A DNA stretch of 64,000 nucleotides from the NCBI GenBank assembly GCA_012295275.1, contig CM022672.1, positions 1,104,943-1,168,942 on the forward strand, in the 5' to 3' direction. The notes beneath the pieces are model-generated. The model did no database searches. It saw only the letters and a program-made list of their open reading frames with translations, and had not been told where the DNA came from. Made by a program: the position numbers and the translations under genes. This stretch comes from Chrysomallon squamiferum (taxonomy: Eukaryota > Mollusca > Gastropoda > Neomphalida > Peltospiridae). Shown one piece after another: positions 12,687 to 25,367 of the stretch; the first letter of the stretch is position 1; every line of letters starts with the position of its first letter.

Positions 12687-14688
12687 CATTTGGCCTAATG
12701 ACTAAAATTTCCAGAAATTAGGTCAAATGACTCGAAGAGACCTCTAGTCATTAGGCAAAATGACTGAATGAAAAAGAATGATTTGCAATTAACTGAAAAT
12801 ATTTATTTCTAAATATATCAACTAGTGTTCTATTTATTACAGCAGTTCAAACGAGTGATATCTTGAACTGCACAACAGGCTTTCTTGAAACATTTACGTT
12901 TTGTTTGACACTTCTTTGTCCCCCTTACAATTACATTTCACAAGACCTTCTCCTGCAGATGACTCCTTTGACACTGCTGCTCCAAGAGACATAGTGCATT
13001 CTCTGTTTACATCATCCAACAATAGCAGTCTCTGGGGACACACATCAAACTGGTTTGTGTAATATTAGTCTTTCAACAATCTGGACGGGCTTGCTGTGCT
13101 ATACTGAGAATACAGAACTTGGTCAAATGGTCCTGGTAAACCATGATCCAGTTGTACTTTCCACTGGGTAAGAACTGGATGTCAACAAAATCCACTTGGT
13201 CACATGACAAAAACACCTTGGTCAGTATGGATTGGACCATTACTCCTTTGGTTGTTGGCCTCTTGCATTTCTGTTGATAGTCCATGCATAGCGACTTGAA
13301 CAATTCGATAGCTTTACATGTTACATTAACATATTTCTTGAATAGTTCTTTCAGAATCCAGTCATGTCCACAATGGCCTGTTGAGATGTGTGCCCACTTG
13401 ATGATGTCAATGATGTCTTCAGTGGAAATGTAGACCGGAGGTGTGTCTTCATCTGTCTGGTGCTTCTTGGTCAGTTTCTTCGCACTGAAGAATTTCAAAC
13501 TTGGACATGAGGTAGTAAGTACTCATGGTAGGTTTTCTTCCTGGTGTCAACAGAGATCTTCTTGAGCGGGTCCATAATCAAGAACTACTCTTCCTTTGGA
13601 ATGTTCACTCTTTTGCATGCTTTATACTTCTTAAACAGTTCTCTTAAAGCGATCTTCTACAGGAACTTGTATGGAGGACACATAAGTGATCTGTATGTGA
13701 TCAGGAGCTATGGTATTTTATACCACTTATCAACATTGATCAATGAAGCCAGTGCCCAATACTAATAAATGTGTTTTTTAAGGATTAAACATGACCTTGA
13801 AATCTGGATAGGTAAATTAAAATCATTGGTCTTTGATGAAACAATAACACTACCACTAACCCCTACCATCTAACTGGTCTTTGATGTAAGAATAACAAAA
13901 CAATAAGGCAATATAAGCCCTGAAGAAGAGTGTAAATAACATGTCTTTAAATTATATTTCTCTTCTGTCACTGTTTGATACATATGTAAGTAGTGTTCTG
14001 TTTCATGGTACTGAGATATAGAGTTTTCAAAACGCAGATGTTATTGAGAAAATTCACTTAGATTTTTGTAAACATATTTTAAATGTTAAAGGGTCAACCA
14101 CAAATATTATGGTCTATTTTCCCATTAGTTTATGAGCGTACGTATTGAATGATTAAATATTGCTTCAAATTAATTAGTACAAAAAAATGTATTTTATATT
14201 ATAGAATTTTTTTTTTATTAGGAAAACTTTATATGAATTGGGATTGGGATACATATGGATAGAGTAGGACCAGATTAATGAAAATATGTATATTATGTAA
14301 CAGTGGTGAGATTGAAGATGAAATTGAAAATAAGAAATCACTGTGCAGTTTGTGAAAATATTTGTTTAAAGGATTTCAATGTAGAACAATTTATTCTCCA
14401 AAGTTTTTTTTCTTTTTTTTATCATACTGTCATTACTTGTATTTTTTATTACTGACATTATATAGCGATAAGCTTACAATAATAAAGAATTGAACTGAAC
14501 CACTAATCCCTACAATGAACAGATGTAAGCAAAGCAATAAACCTATTTGACTATCAGGCAGGATGTCAAACAACACCAATCAAATTTCTGTCGGCCTAAT
14601 TCCTGGAAATTTTAGTCATCAGGCCTAATGTCTGACGGTCTTGGGCATTAGGCTAAATGCCTAAACGTTTCAGGCACTAGGCCAAATG
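12687..14688. mobile_element. 2.0 kb transposon-like element with inverted repeats around an integrase relic
   Basis: A 33 bp segment at 12692-12724 matches the reverse complement of 14593-14625 at 30 of 33 positions (shared core ATGACTAAAATTTCCA). Both outer ends read CATTTGGCCTARTG pointing inward, at 12687-12700 and 14688-14675. Each terminus also carries several direct and inverted copies of a short word related to TTAGGCCAAATG (for example ATTAGGTCAAATGAC, ATTAGGCAAAATGAC, ATTAGGCTAAATGCC). The only coding remnant between them is a decayed integrase gene in minus orientation. I could not define a clean target-site duplication (AGT before the left end, TAT after the right). The structure suits a cut-and-paste element that uses an integrase-like transposase. 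Confidence 0.55.
12840..13765 (-). pseudogene. Degenerate integrase (KRBA2/SCAND3-like rve family) gene
   Basis: The longest piece (13498-13073) keeps an integrase zinc-binding region (HISTGHCGHDWILKELFKKY then SLCMDYQQK, with the second Cys of the expected CxxC pair replaced by Tyr). It then enters the catalytic core (SCDQVDFVDIQ, the first-Asp strand, and VYQDHLTKF), as in KRBA2/SCAND3-type domesticated and Ginger-like integrases. It stops after that, so the remaining catalytic residues are absent. Upstream, past in-frame stops, fragments such as RKKTYHEYLLPHVQV and RELFKKYKACKRVNIPKEE continue the N-terminal side. Downstream, a frameshifted Cys-rich tail (GLVKCNCKG then KCQTKRKCFKKACC) resembles the family's C terminus. 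Stops, a frameshift and a missing core make this non-functional. Confidence 0.7.
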
Positions 14689-17441
14689 TATATACATGTG
14701 TGTATTAAAAACAAGTGATTAGTTTATTTTTAATTCAGCATATGAGCACAATTTCTTAGAGTACGGTAACAAAGGAGAATTGTAAGCTGGCAGCCATGTT
14801 TCACTTTTGGATCTGAGAGGTTTGTCCATGTGCTAGCTATTTCTAAATTTAGCAATCAGAGCATGAAGTGTGATGTAGGCACACCTATAATTTATGCAAG
14901 CCCTATTGCAGTGTTCTCTGTTAGAAATGTTGTGTATAAATTTATGCAGTTTGAAAAGTGTAATATTAATGACAAAAGAAAAAACATCTGTGGGTACATC
15001 AGCTTAGACAGCAAATCAGAATTAACAGAAAAATTGTCATAATTTTGTTTTATTTATATAAAATAAGTTACTCAATAAATATTAGAACTAAGAAACATTG
15101 TATGTCTCCTTTATATTAGAGTATAGAACAAATATATATTTCTGAATAAATTAGGATAGTCATTAAAAATGTCCATTTACCACATGCCCTTCTAGCCTAA
15201 TTTACTCCTAAAATAGTTTACTATAGAAAAACACTACTATAAAGTAATAAAAATATGATATCTGCAGGAATAAAAAAAAATAAAAAAAAGAAATGAAAAG
15301 AATCTGTAGTGAATTTTATTCTAGATAAATAAATAATAGGTGCATTCTTGAAATATGCTGTTTGTTTACTAACTGCCTTTAAGTATGGTAATAAGGCTTT
15401 TTATTTTAAATTACAAACTGTATGTTAAAATAGTTTTAATAGCCAATTGTCTTAGCAAAATTAATACCAGATTACTGATCTGTTTTAATATCTATTAATT
15501 TTATTAAAAACATTAAAATAAAAAAATAAAAATTGAACAATTTAATGAGCTTATATTTATTGAAAGAAAAAACAAAAAGTGTAAAATATTTAAAATTTCA
15601 AATAATATTGCAGTGCCACATATTTTTAATATTTCCAATACTGTTCACTGATACTGATTTAATCAGAAACAAAAGTCACATTATGGTAATTGTTTTTATG
15701 ATTTATTTTAAATATATGGAAAAAACAACATTCTTTACCACAGTGGCCAATTAGAAAAAAACGAAAAAAAAAAAAAAACAGAACAAATAACAAGACCTTT
15801 CCCAAATCCTAAACTATATAAATTAAGTGGTGCTGCAGTTAAGTTTTCAACTTCAGATATGATCAATGTTCCATTCTGTACCTTTTGAGGCAATTCCCGT
15901 TCCAGTCAGTCCACCATAATTTATTTTATTTTCATTTGCCATTTGTCCATGTTCCTGTTTATGGCAAGGTTAATGTAAAACATATCTTGTTATTAAATGG
16001 TATGATTAGGTTGTGTACTTCACAGATGGTTTAGTATCTCATTTCTTTTTATGAACAAAAAACAGGCATGACACCTTAACTTTCAAAAGGTGAGATATAC
16101 ATAAATATTTTGATGAAAACCAGTAACATAATATAAATTATATAAAATAATATTGTTATCAGAAATTTGTTTTTAAAATTCGTATTTTATTTTTTAAGTA
16201 AATTGTACCAATTGAAATGAATAATATATAGTAAGTAAATCAAACAACAAAACACATGTATGTGAAGAAGCAAAATAATATTTTTATTCTTGTTTGGTGC
16301 ATTGTATTTTGGAAGTGGTTGTAACAGGTATTTTATTTTTAATAAAATGAAAAGCTGATTAACAATGTAACATATGAAAACACATACCAGAGTACAATAA
16401 AACAAAAACAAACAAAAATAACAGTACAAAATTAACAGCAGCTTTCAAGGCATAGTCAATAAATTTACAATCTGTTATAGAATTGCTGTGATATTTCAGT
16501 ATGGGAAACAGACAAAAGTTTTCAGTATAGAAAATAAATTATTTTAATAAATGTCTTTAGAAATTACTAAAATCAAAATTTGTAATCAATACTGATATAT
16601 ATATATATATATATATATATGTAGAAAAAAGAAAAGAAAGAAATTGACTAATACAGTAGTAAAGTTTAAGGCAATGCATATGAATGAATATAAAAGAAAG
16701 GTATTTTTCTGTCTTGTTTTTACCAGTTGTAAATATTTTGACTATCCACTGTACGAACGTACATTAAAATAAAATTAATGTTACAACTGTGGTGCTTGTA
16801 CAAGAATATACAAGGACATTATTTAAAACTATATGATGCCAGACATGCACTTTTGCATAGATAAATATTATGACTTTTTTAAAGATTATATAATAATGAT
16901 ATACAAGTGGTAAACATGAAGAATAAATAGTGTATTATTAAATATCAAACAGACAAAACGTGGACATGCATTTTAATGTTTTTGTTGTTTTTTCCACTAC
17001 AGTATAGTCACAATTAAGATTTTTTTTTTTCTTTTTTTAAGCACCTGTATAAGACTAGGCTTTTCATTGGTTTAAATTAGAACTTCACTAGTAATGAATA
17101 CTAAAATAAATACAATTACTATTATCAGTTTTCACACCAATATCAGTATGACATGTAAAAGCTAAAACTAAAAAGCTTAGGCTAATCATATTTTATTCAC
17201 ATGCTCCAGAGTTGCTCTTCTTTGAACAGAAATTTTACAGAGGCAAAATATATATAAAAAAAAAAAAAAGGTTTACTCATCTACAAACTGCTACCCCAAA
17301 CACACCCATCCATTCATCTTAATCCTGGAATGAAAGTCATAATCCCTGAATGTCAACACTTGTATCATGTTCCCCTGACATCAAAATGCCCTAATTACAC
17401 AGATTTTATCATTCTAATAGTTCTTAGTTGTCAGTATACAA

Positions 17442-17728
17442 GGGATGTATGTATGTTAATTTTCCAGTCAAATAAATACCCTTGAATTACCAGGATTCAG
17501 AGAGGTTAATATTTCATATCCTGTAACATTAAAGACTGTGTATGGTAGCATTCTATGGAAATCAATATCCTTGGATGACAGGAATTTTATCATGTTTTAT
17601 CACATCCTGAATTTAAAAAAAGATTTTACTGTTAAAATTCCTTGGAATTAAAAGTCCTCGATTTAAAGGATTGTGTATGCTAATATAACATCAAAATCAA
17701 TATCCTTGGAATTACCAGGATCACATCA
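17442..17728. repeat. Diverged direct repeats
   Basis: Three related segments begin at about 17442, 17533 and 17669 with GTATG-containing heads. At least two contain the phrase AATCAATATCCTTGGA (near 17559 and 17694), and ACCAGGAT follows in two of them. Spacing is irregular (about 91 and 136 bases), so these are old, decayed tandem copies. Confidence 0.4.
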
Positions 17729-18980
17729 CAATAATATTCCTTTAAATTTAGTATTCACTGAATTACAAAGTCTAATGTTATTAATTCACCTTCAAATAAT
17801 TATATTATGCAATTCAAAAGATTCATTAAAAAGAACAAAAAAAGGAGATCTGACTAGTGTTAATTCTTATAGCAAAGGTAATGGCTGAAACTTTATTATA
17901 TTTTTCCTTACTATAAATAAGAAATGAAATACTGACACTTCACCCTAGTAACAGCGAAATGTTTTGTTTTTAAAATATGTAATAGCAAGGAAAATTCATT
18001 AGTTCACTGTGCACAAAACATAAAGTATTAAAACTCATCAACTCACAATTTCTTAAGAAGTTAAATTTTTGTTTTAATTTCTAATTATAATAACTGTTTA
18101 GTATTTATTTACCTGAGGGCAAATATCTATTATTATATCTTTATGAACTTTCACTGTCTTTGAAATGTAATAGTTGTCTAATGTATAAAAAGCCATGCTG
18201 ATAAAACTGAAAGATACAGTTATACAAATAATATAATCTGAAGATTAATTATATGCATTCTGATTTGGAGTTCCATTTCAACATGCAATTTTCATGAAGG
18301 CAGTCAAAAACAAAATAAGTAAAAAAATAAATTGAAATAATAAAAAAGAAAAGATACTAAAGAACAGAGGGCCAAGTCAAAATTAAATATAAGGGCAAAT
18401 GAGGAAGTTATATATTCAATCAGCAGCAGCAACTGAATAATTTTTTTTTATAAAAATTAAAATAAAATAATAGCTTTAATGTGGATTTCTAAATTACCAC
18501 TATTCACCATTATTTTTGCACACGCATGCACACACACATTCTGAGAGCAAATAATCTTTTCAAACTAATTCTGAAGCATGTTAGTGACACTGCAGCTGCT
18601 TAAACAAAATGCAGGCTGAGGCTTTGTTTAAATAGGAATATGAGGTGACAATGTACATGAAAAAAATATTAAAAAAAAAGTTTTAATCCTTTTCAGTCTT
18701 GTTGTTTAATATGATAGTATCTTCTATCAAGTGTGATATTTTACCCAACATAGTATCACAAGTTCAGTGATAATCGTAACAAATTCCAAATAAAGTTCTT
18801 CTGACACAGAACTGTCCATGTGTATCAGCAGGGGCCATTTCTGAGATTTCACTAACCACTTTCTAACAACCACTGTGGAACAATTACAAACATGACTGTT
18901 AACCTTGTGGCACAATTCACTGATCATCTTCATCATTTCAAACTACTTTGTAACATAGAGATATGTGGAAGTTTACCAAA

Positions 18981-19194
18981 AGTGGCCATTTTTTCCAATT
19001 GTTAGCTTTATTCATGTTCGTAAAACCTAAAGCAGCCATTTTGGTTTAAATTTAAGAGATATTCCAATACAGTAGGAACCAAGCAGTCATTACCGTCCAT
19101 GTTTCAGGATTATTCTGTTACCGTACAAAAACAACAAAGTGACCATTTTGGTCAATATTTCAGATTTGGAGCTGTTAAAGTAAAAGTAGCCATT
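18981..19194. repeat. About 50-bp tandem repeat carrying GCCATTTT motifs
   Basis: Five units start at 18981, 19031, 19082, 19138 and 19185 with AGTGGCCATT, AGCAGCCATT, AGCAGTCATT, AGTGACCATT and AGTAGCCATT, spaced 47-56 bases. Between them runs a degenerate phrase like CAATATTTCAGATTTGGAGC. A related single copy sits at about 14790 (GGCAGCCATGTTTCAC). GCCATTTT is the core of YY1 sites, here reading AAAATGGC on the transcript strand of EXOC6. The array lies 290-500 bases past the EXOC6 stop, probably in its 3' UTR. Confidence 0.5.
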
Positions 19195-19480
19195 ACAGCC
19201 CATGACCAAGGTGTATTCAGGTTCAGAAATAAAAATGCTCCATGCTCATGTTAGCCAAAGCAGGTGAAGCAAACAGGTTACATAACACAAAGGTGGACGA
19301 CCAACGATAAAAAGGATGGACTGACTGACTGTTCCAAGTTATCGTTTCTGAAAGGTTCAAACATAAGGTGGAGTTGAACTCAAAACATTTCAGTGTCTTC
19401 TGCCTGAAACAGAAAAACACACCAAATTCATCACAGCTTGCTACTCCTTGAGGACATTTCACAGATCTTAAACACACTGT

Positions 19481-22400
19481 CTAGATTAACTGTGTCACTG
19501 TTCCATTCTCTAGACCTCTCAACTGTTTCAAAACTGTTTCAACCAGTCGTTTCTTATCTCTCTCATTCTTCTTTAATGAAGCAAACAGATTGTTCTTCTT
19601 CTTATCACCATTGTTCAGTCTGAAAAATAATAAAAATAAAATTCAAAAATGTGTCTGAGGCTTGAACATTGACCTGAAGAATGTTAAGACAGAGAATCAG
19701 TGTTTGATACAATTCTTCTGCTCAGTTTATAACCAAGCAAGTGCTCTGAGATGTAGGCAATATGTATTTTTCTATATGTCACTGAGAAATTACTACCAAT
19801 GTGCTGATAATGGAAAAATACATTTCTATAATATTTTGACAATAACAGCATTATTTTTTTTTTATGCTACAATAAACCATTTTCAAAATACTGAAAACCT
19901 TTCATCATTAAAAGATTATAGAGAACTGAACTCTGTGATGGCCTTGGATGCAAGAATGTTAATAAAATACGTAAATATTATTAAAGTTTGTTCTCAATGA
20001 AAAAAATGCACCAACCACAACAAAAATATCACTGAGACAAAATTAACCAATACTGAAAGGCAATTCAGCAAAAATCACATCCTTTAATACTAAACTTTTC
20101 TCAGTAACAAAAATAACTGAAGGTGGCGAGGCAGGGTACAAACTGAACAGAGATACATACTTCTCTAACAGACTGATTGCAGTGTGTCGTGGAACTCGTA
20201 GGTATTTTGACTGCTGTTTGCCATAGTCTGCTAGATACACTGACCAGTCCCAGTTGATAAACAGATCTATCAGCTGTAGTTTAAAAATAAATAAATATAT
20301 AAATAATTAATAAAAATTAGATTTTTTTTATTCATTTATCAGCAGAATTGAAAATCTTTTTGTTATAAATACAGTGAAAAAAAAAAAAAAGAAAAAGAAA
20401 AAAGAAAAAAGTATACTTTAGCTATTATTTGACATTAAAATCTTGAAGATTATAAATAATATTGAAAAATAATTTTAATCTTCTTTTTACAGATTATAAA
20501 ACTATTTACATCAACAGCAGCTTCTTTTTATAAACATTTTCAGTGATTATAGTGAAACTTGTTATTTTATTTCTATAAGCACAAATAAAAACTGCTAAAA
20601 TATGGCAAATTATGTATCAATTATTTAACAGCTAATGTTTAGGCCTCATTTAAAAAAAAAAAAAAAAAAAAGAAAAGAAAAAAATGATTGGAACATTAGT
20701 GCAAATATGACAGATCTGCATAAAAATCACAAGCATCTTTAGGAAATGCTCACTATGCTTCTTAACTATGTGTCTAACTATTTGCAGTCTTAAAAAAATG
20801 AAAAACATAAATTCTGACCTGACGCAAATCAGCAAATGCCAATTGCAGTGTTCCATCTTTAGACCCAGGCACTGTTTCTGATGCAGCAAATTCTGTTTAA
20901 AAAAAGAAAAGATTATTATTGAAATCGGTGGAAAAACAACTATTTTTTTAAAATTAACAGTTTTTATTTTTCTACAGATCTAGGCATAACTAGATGTATG
21001 TTCAAAGATATATATGTCTGTATGCACTGTTACGTGTTTGAATGACTTACGCTCGCACTGGATAAGGTCAAGGTTGAACTGCTGCAAAGAAGCCATTGTT
21101 ATCTGACGAATTTCGTTGTCCTGCAGGAAAGTCATCATGGTTGCAGCTATGTGCTGGCACGCCGACATGCACGCTGTCCTTGCCACCTTCTCCTGTTACA
21201 AACAAATACACATGACAGAAACACCACGTCAGCATTAGAAATTAACAGATAACAGTAAAATAAATAAAATAAAATAAATTTTTAAAAATAAACTAAGTAA
21301 AGTTAAGTCAAAAAAAGGAAAAAAAAAAAGAAAGAAAAACTGGTGTTATAGTAATATCTGAAAATGGTTTAAAACTAAAAATTCAAAGTAATTCTGTTTA
21401 ATACATATACATGAATGTTCTGTTTTTCAGTGTATTAGACAGTAAAATGTGGTCTCTATCAAAAGAGCAATAACAGCACTTCATGTCTAGACTTATATAT
21501 AATTTACAATGTGTATTTTGGAAATATAACAACATATTATTGTTTGTCACCAAATAAATACAACCAATCATAAATGTTTACCCTACAAATAACTAGAGTA
21601 TCCTTAATTGTGTACCATCATAATAGTTCTGCAAGTAAGGATACTCCAAACATTTAAAATAGTATGATCCCCCATCCCTAAAATCTCATTTGTTGTTCCA
21701 TTAAACATGTTATTACTTAATCAATTAACTTTCATTATTTATATATAGGGAATTGTCTTTTACTAGTTAATAATGTGAACCAATAAAAAAACAAAAAAAA
21801 AAACTAAAAATAGTACAATAATTAATTGTTTGGCAAAATGAAACTAATAATAAATAAATAAAATTCTATTTCTTGCAAGTGCAACCTATTTCTTGGTTTG
21901 TACCAAGTGCAGGGTTAGTATGAAGGTTGATAAAATTATAGTTTATATATAGACACACACACACACACACACACGCATGCACACACACACACACACACAC
22001 GATGAACTCTGACTGACAGATGAACTTATACTTAATGACAGGCTCAAGAGCATATCTGTTAGTAAATGAAAAATTGAGTAAGACAAATAAAAAAAAAAAA
22101 TAAAAAAAAAAAAAAAAAAAAAAATAAATAAAAAAATAAATAAATAAATAAATAAATAAATAAAAAAAAAAAAAAATTGAATCTGGTTATTCAAGATGCA
22201 TTTGATTTTGGGTTTGGATGCTGGGATAGTGAACAACTTTTTGATGTTGGTTAAAGTTTATTTTACACTGTGCCAGACAGACATGTACATACCTTTTCAC
22301 CTTCAAATTCACCAGTAAGATACTAAAGCAAATTTAAAATTCACTAATAAAGAAGACAGCAACAACAAACAACAACAATGTAATAAGTTTAGAAATAATG

Positions 22401-24184
22401 TTTATGTGTGTGTGAAATGAAATCATTGTTCTCAGTATAGATTAAAATATAACAAAAAGATTAACAAATAAGTGTAGTAAAAATAGCAGAACAAAAAACA
22501 ACAACAAACACAAATTAAGCAGAAGCAGTGAAAGTCACAGACTGAACCCCTGCAATTAGCACTGCCAATGGAAGAGCCATTAATTCCAAAACCCTTTTTA
22601 ATTAGTTTTTATAATATAAAATCTATTTATTGCATATCTTTTACATTATATGGTAAAATGTCAATATTTTTTAATTCAATTTTTCATCATTATCATCATT
22701 TTTTTATGCCACAGTCTCTGACTTAATTGCAGGAGTTGGAGGCTGAAAGAATAAAGTGCCTTTTTGTTAAACAAGGAATCATGTGTCTTCAGTTTTTTTA
22801 AAAATGTGAATTTTTTTTTGGTTGGGGTGAGGGATAAAACCAGCAGATCTTTTTAAAGCTGTTGTCTTATAAAGTTAACATTATTTCTGCTTGCTATACA
22901 AAAAAATTTATTATGTTCACTTTATAAAATCAGTGATTCTACTCTGAATTCCAGAATAAACAACATAATAACCAATCATGACAACACCTCAAGTACAGTG
23001 AAACACAATTTCAAACTAACAGAAGAGTTAGTAATAAACCACAATCCCATTATGAAATTCAGCAGTAAAAATAATTTTAGCACAAGTTCAACCTGCCCAT
23101 ATTAGTTTTATATTTTGTTATGTGAAAATTTTGTTTAGCAGTGTTAAAATATAAAGCAGCAAGGCAGCACTTACCGGGAGGTTAGTGAAAGACATGAAGG
23201 TACTCTGAAGAAAGGCTATCAGATCCATAATGTAACCACTGGGATGACCATGTGTTTCTAACAACATCCAGTCATAATTAGCTGTTAATAAATAAATAAA
23301 AAGGAAATTGATTTTATATAACTTTGATTAAAAATTAAAGTATGTACCTAGAATGATTGGAATACTGCAAGTCTTGTGGTTTTTTTTCCAAATTGTTTCT
23401 TAACTGCAGGAACTGGAGGTTAGAATAATAAAATATTTTTTCATTTTTTGAAGGAAAATTATGTTTTGTTAGAAGAACAATAAAGGTCTTCAGGTTTTGA
23501 AACACAGGCATAAATTTTACATCAATTTATAAAATACTAGGCCAATATATGGTGAATGAATAAGTCATTTAGGATAATTAAAAATGCTGAGATGATATTT
23601 TGATATTTTAATAAATAAAATAATTCATTTTCAGCCATAAGCAGACAATATCTATACAAACTTAAAAACTGGAAGCTTTTGCCAAAAATAATTTAATTCT
23701 AAATTTAAGATAATGTTGAACCTTTGTAATAAAAAATTAACATGTCTGTGTTAATACAGAAAACATATTTTAAATGGCTTTGTTTATGTATGCTCAGTAC
23801 CACATTTGGTGCAGCTTTTAGAGAAATAAATATTTTCTCTTGTCCAGTCAACTTCACCAAAATGAACTCTGAATTAGCGTAATTATACACTGTTAAAAAT
23901 CCCCACAGATAATGAGACGCAATGTTCCATGTGCTGGACTACTCTTTTTCAGTTAGCAACAAGAAATCTATTTTATATGCCCCATCCCACAGACATCAAA
24001 GCATACACAATGGTCATTCATAAACAAATTATTTTGGGTCATAATCTCTGTAATGTATTTAAAATACAGTTCCTACTGATCTAGGTCATTTCAGCATACT
24101 CACCAAGTTCAAGGAATTCATCTATTTTATTGTTCAAAGACTGGTAGATATGCTGTTCTGCATCATCTCTCGCATCCTGTACAC

Positions 24185-24255
<71 letters not shown>

Positions 24256-25315
24256 TGACACAAACAGTAATATGAAAACAGTTTTTAGAAAATGACTTTG
24301 TATATGAATATTTTAAAATACTCTTTAAAACTTCACATGATACTATGGTTTTGTTAATTAATATAAACCTGATAGTCTTTCCTCAGTGTATTTTCACTAA
24401 CCTTCCAGCATATGCTTTAATATTTAATATAGCTAACAAATTAGCAAAGTTTTCAGGATAATATAATCAATTTTCTCTCTAGTCAAATAGTCAACTTGAC
24501 CTTTCATAACTCAAGCTGATTCAAAGAGAAGAAAAAAATAGAATTCCTATTTATTAAGGATATGACAACATCTTATAATAATTCTAACACTTCTCATTTG
24601 ACCATATCTGTAGATTTTTCAATATTCAAAAAGAATGTGGTCAGTATTAACATACTTTACTAATTGCTTTACCTTAAACATTGACGTCCCATGCAATCTG
24701 GCAACATGGACGCTATCTTTTTCAGCACTGAAATGACAAAAAATATTCAAATAAAATCTATATCAGTGATGGACTAATACTAGAAATTTAGGTTAAATTT
24801 AATAAGTAGAGGATCCTTAAGTAAACAAAAATAATAATGTAAAAAGTATATCTACTACATAAATTATATCAGTAAATGTGAAAACTTGTAGCACAAATGA
24901 AGAACTGATATCTTAAGTGATAAAAATAACCTACATGTCTACTTATATTAAGTGAGTCATTAAATGTAAAATTATTTGTAATTTGTGAGCTTACCCTGTA
25001 ATACTTGAGATATATTTCTCCAAACTCTCACAGGACTTTTCCAGATAATTCATGTTGATGGAAATCTGTATCAACTGAAATACAAAACTGTCATTTAAAA
25101 AAAAAGAAGAGAGATAGTATAAAACTAAAATAAATATGAAAGAATGATGACTTAATTTTTAGTATGGAAATATCTTTTAATAACCAGGTATGTGTTTTCA
25201 ACAACAGGTAATTTTTATATCCTATTCCAAACTCTGAGACGAACACTGTTCAGTTTTAAAACAAGTTTTAAGTATTTTGATCAGTTTGTCAAATGGGAAA
25301 AAATGTAAAAAAGCC

Positions 25316-25367
<52 letters not shown>

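Larger units (their letters stand above)
11463..19100. other. Intergenic DNA between the unrecognised gene and EXOC6
   Basis: Apart from the integrase element this stretch shows no gene I can support. It is AT-rich with (TA)n at 16590-16620, poly-A runs and several short chance frames. It holds diverged tandem repeats at 17.34-17.73 kb. The final part up to 19480 is probably EXOC6 3' UTR, whose exact end cannot be fixed from sequence because AATAAA-like words are abundant. Confidence 0.5.

Noticed and set aside
13544-13765. Plus-strand 73-codon frame
   Set aside because: It is antisense to the N-terminal fragments of the integrase pseudogene.
20650-20889. Minus-strand frame MLHQKQCLGLKMEHCNWHL...
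   Set aside because: Out-of-frame reading of EXOC6 exon 21 running into a poly-A tract.
24081-24263. Frame starting with a poly-Tyr run into QDARDDAEQHIYQSL
   Set aside because: The right half is EXOC6 exon 18; the poly-Tyr part is the intronic (ATT)n tract, not coding.
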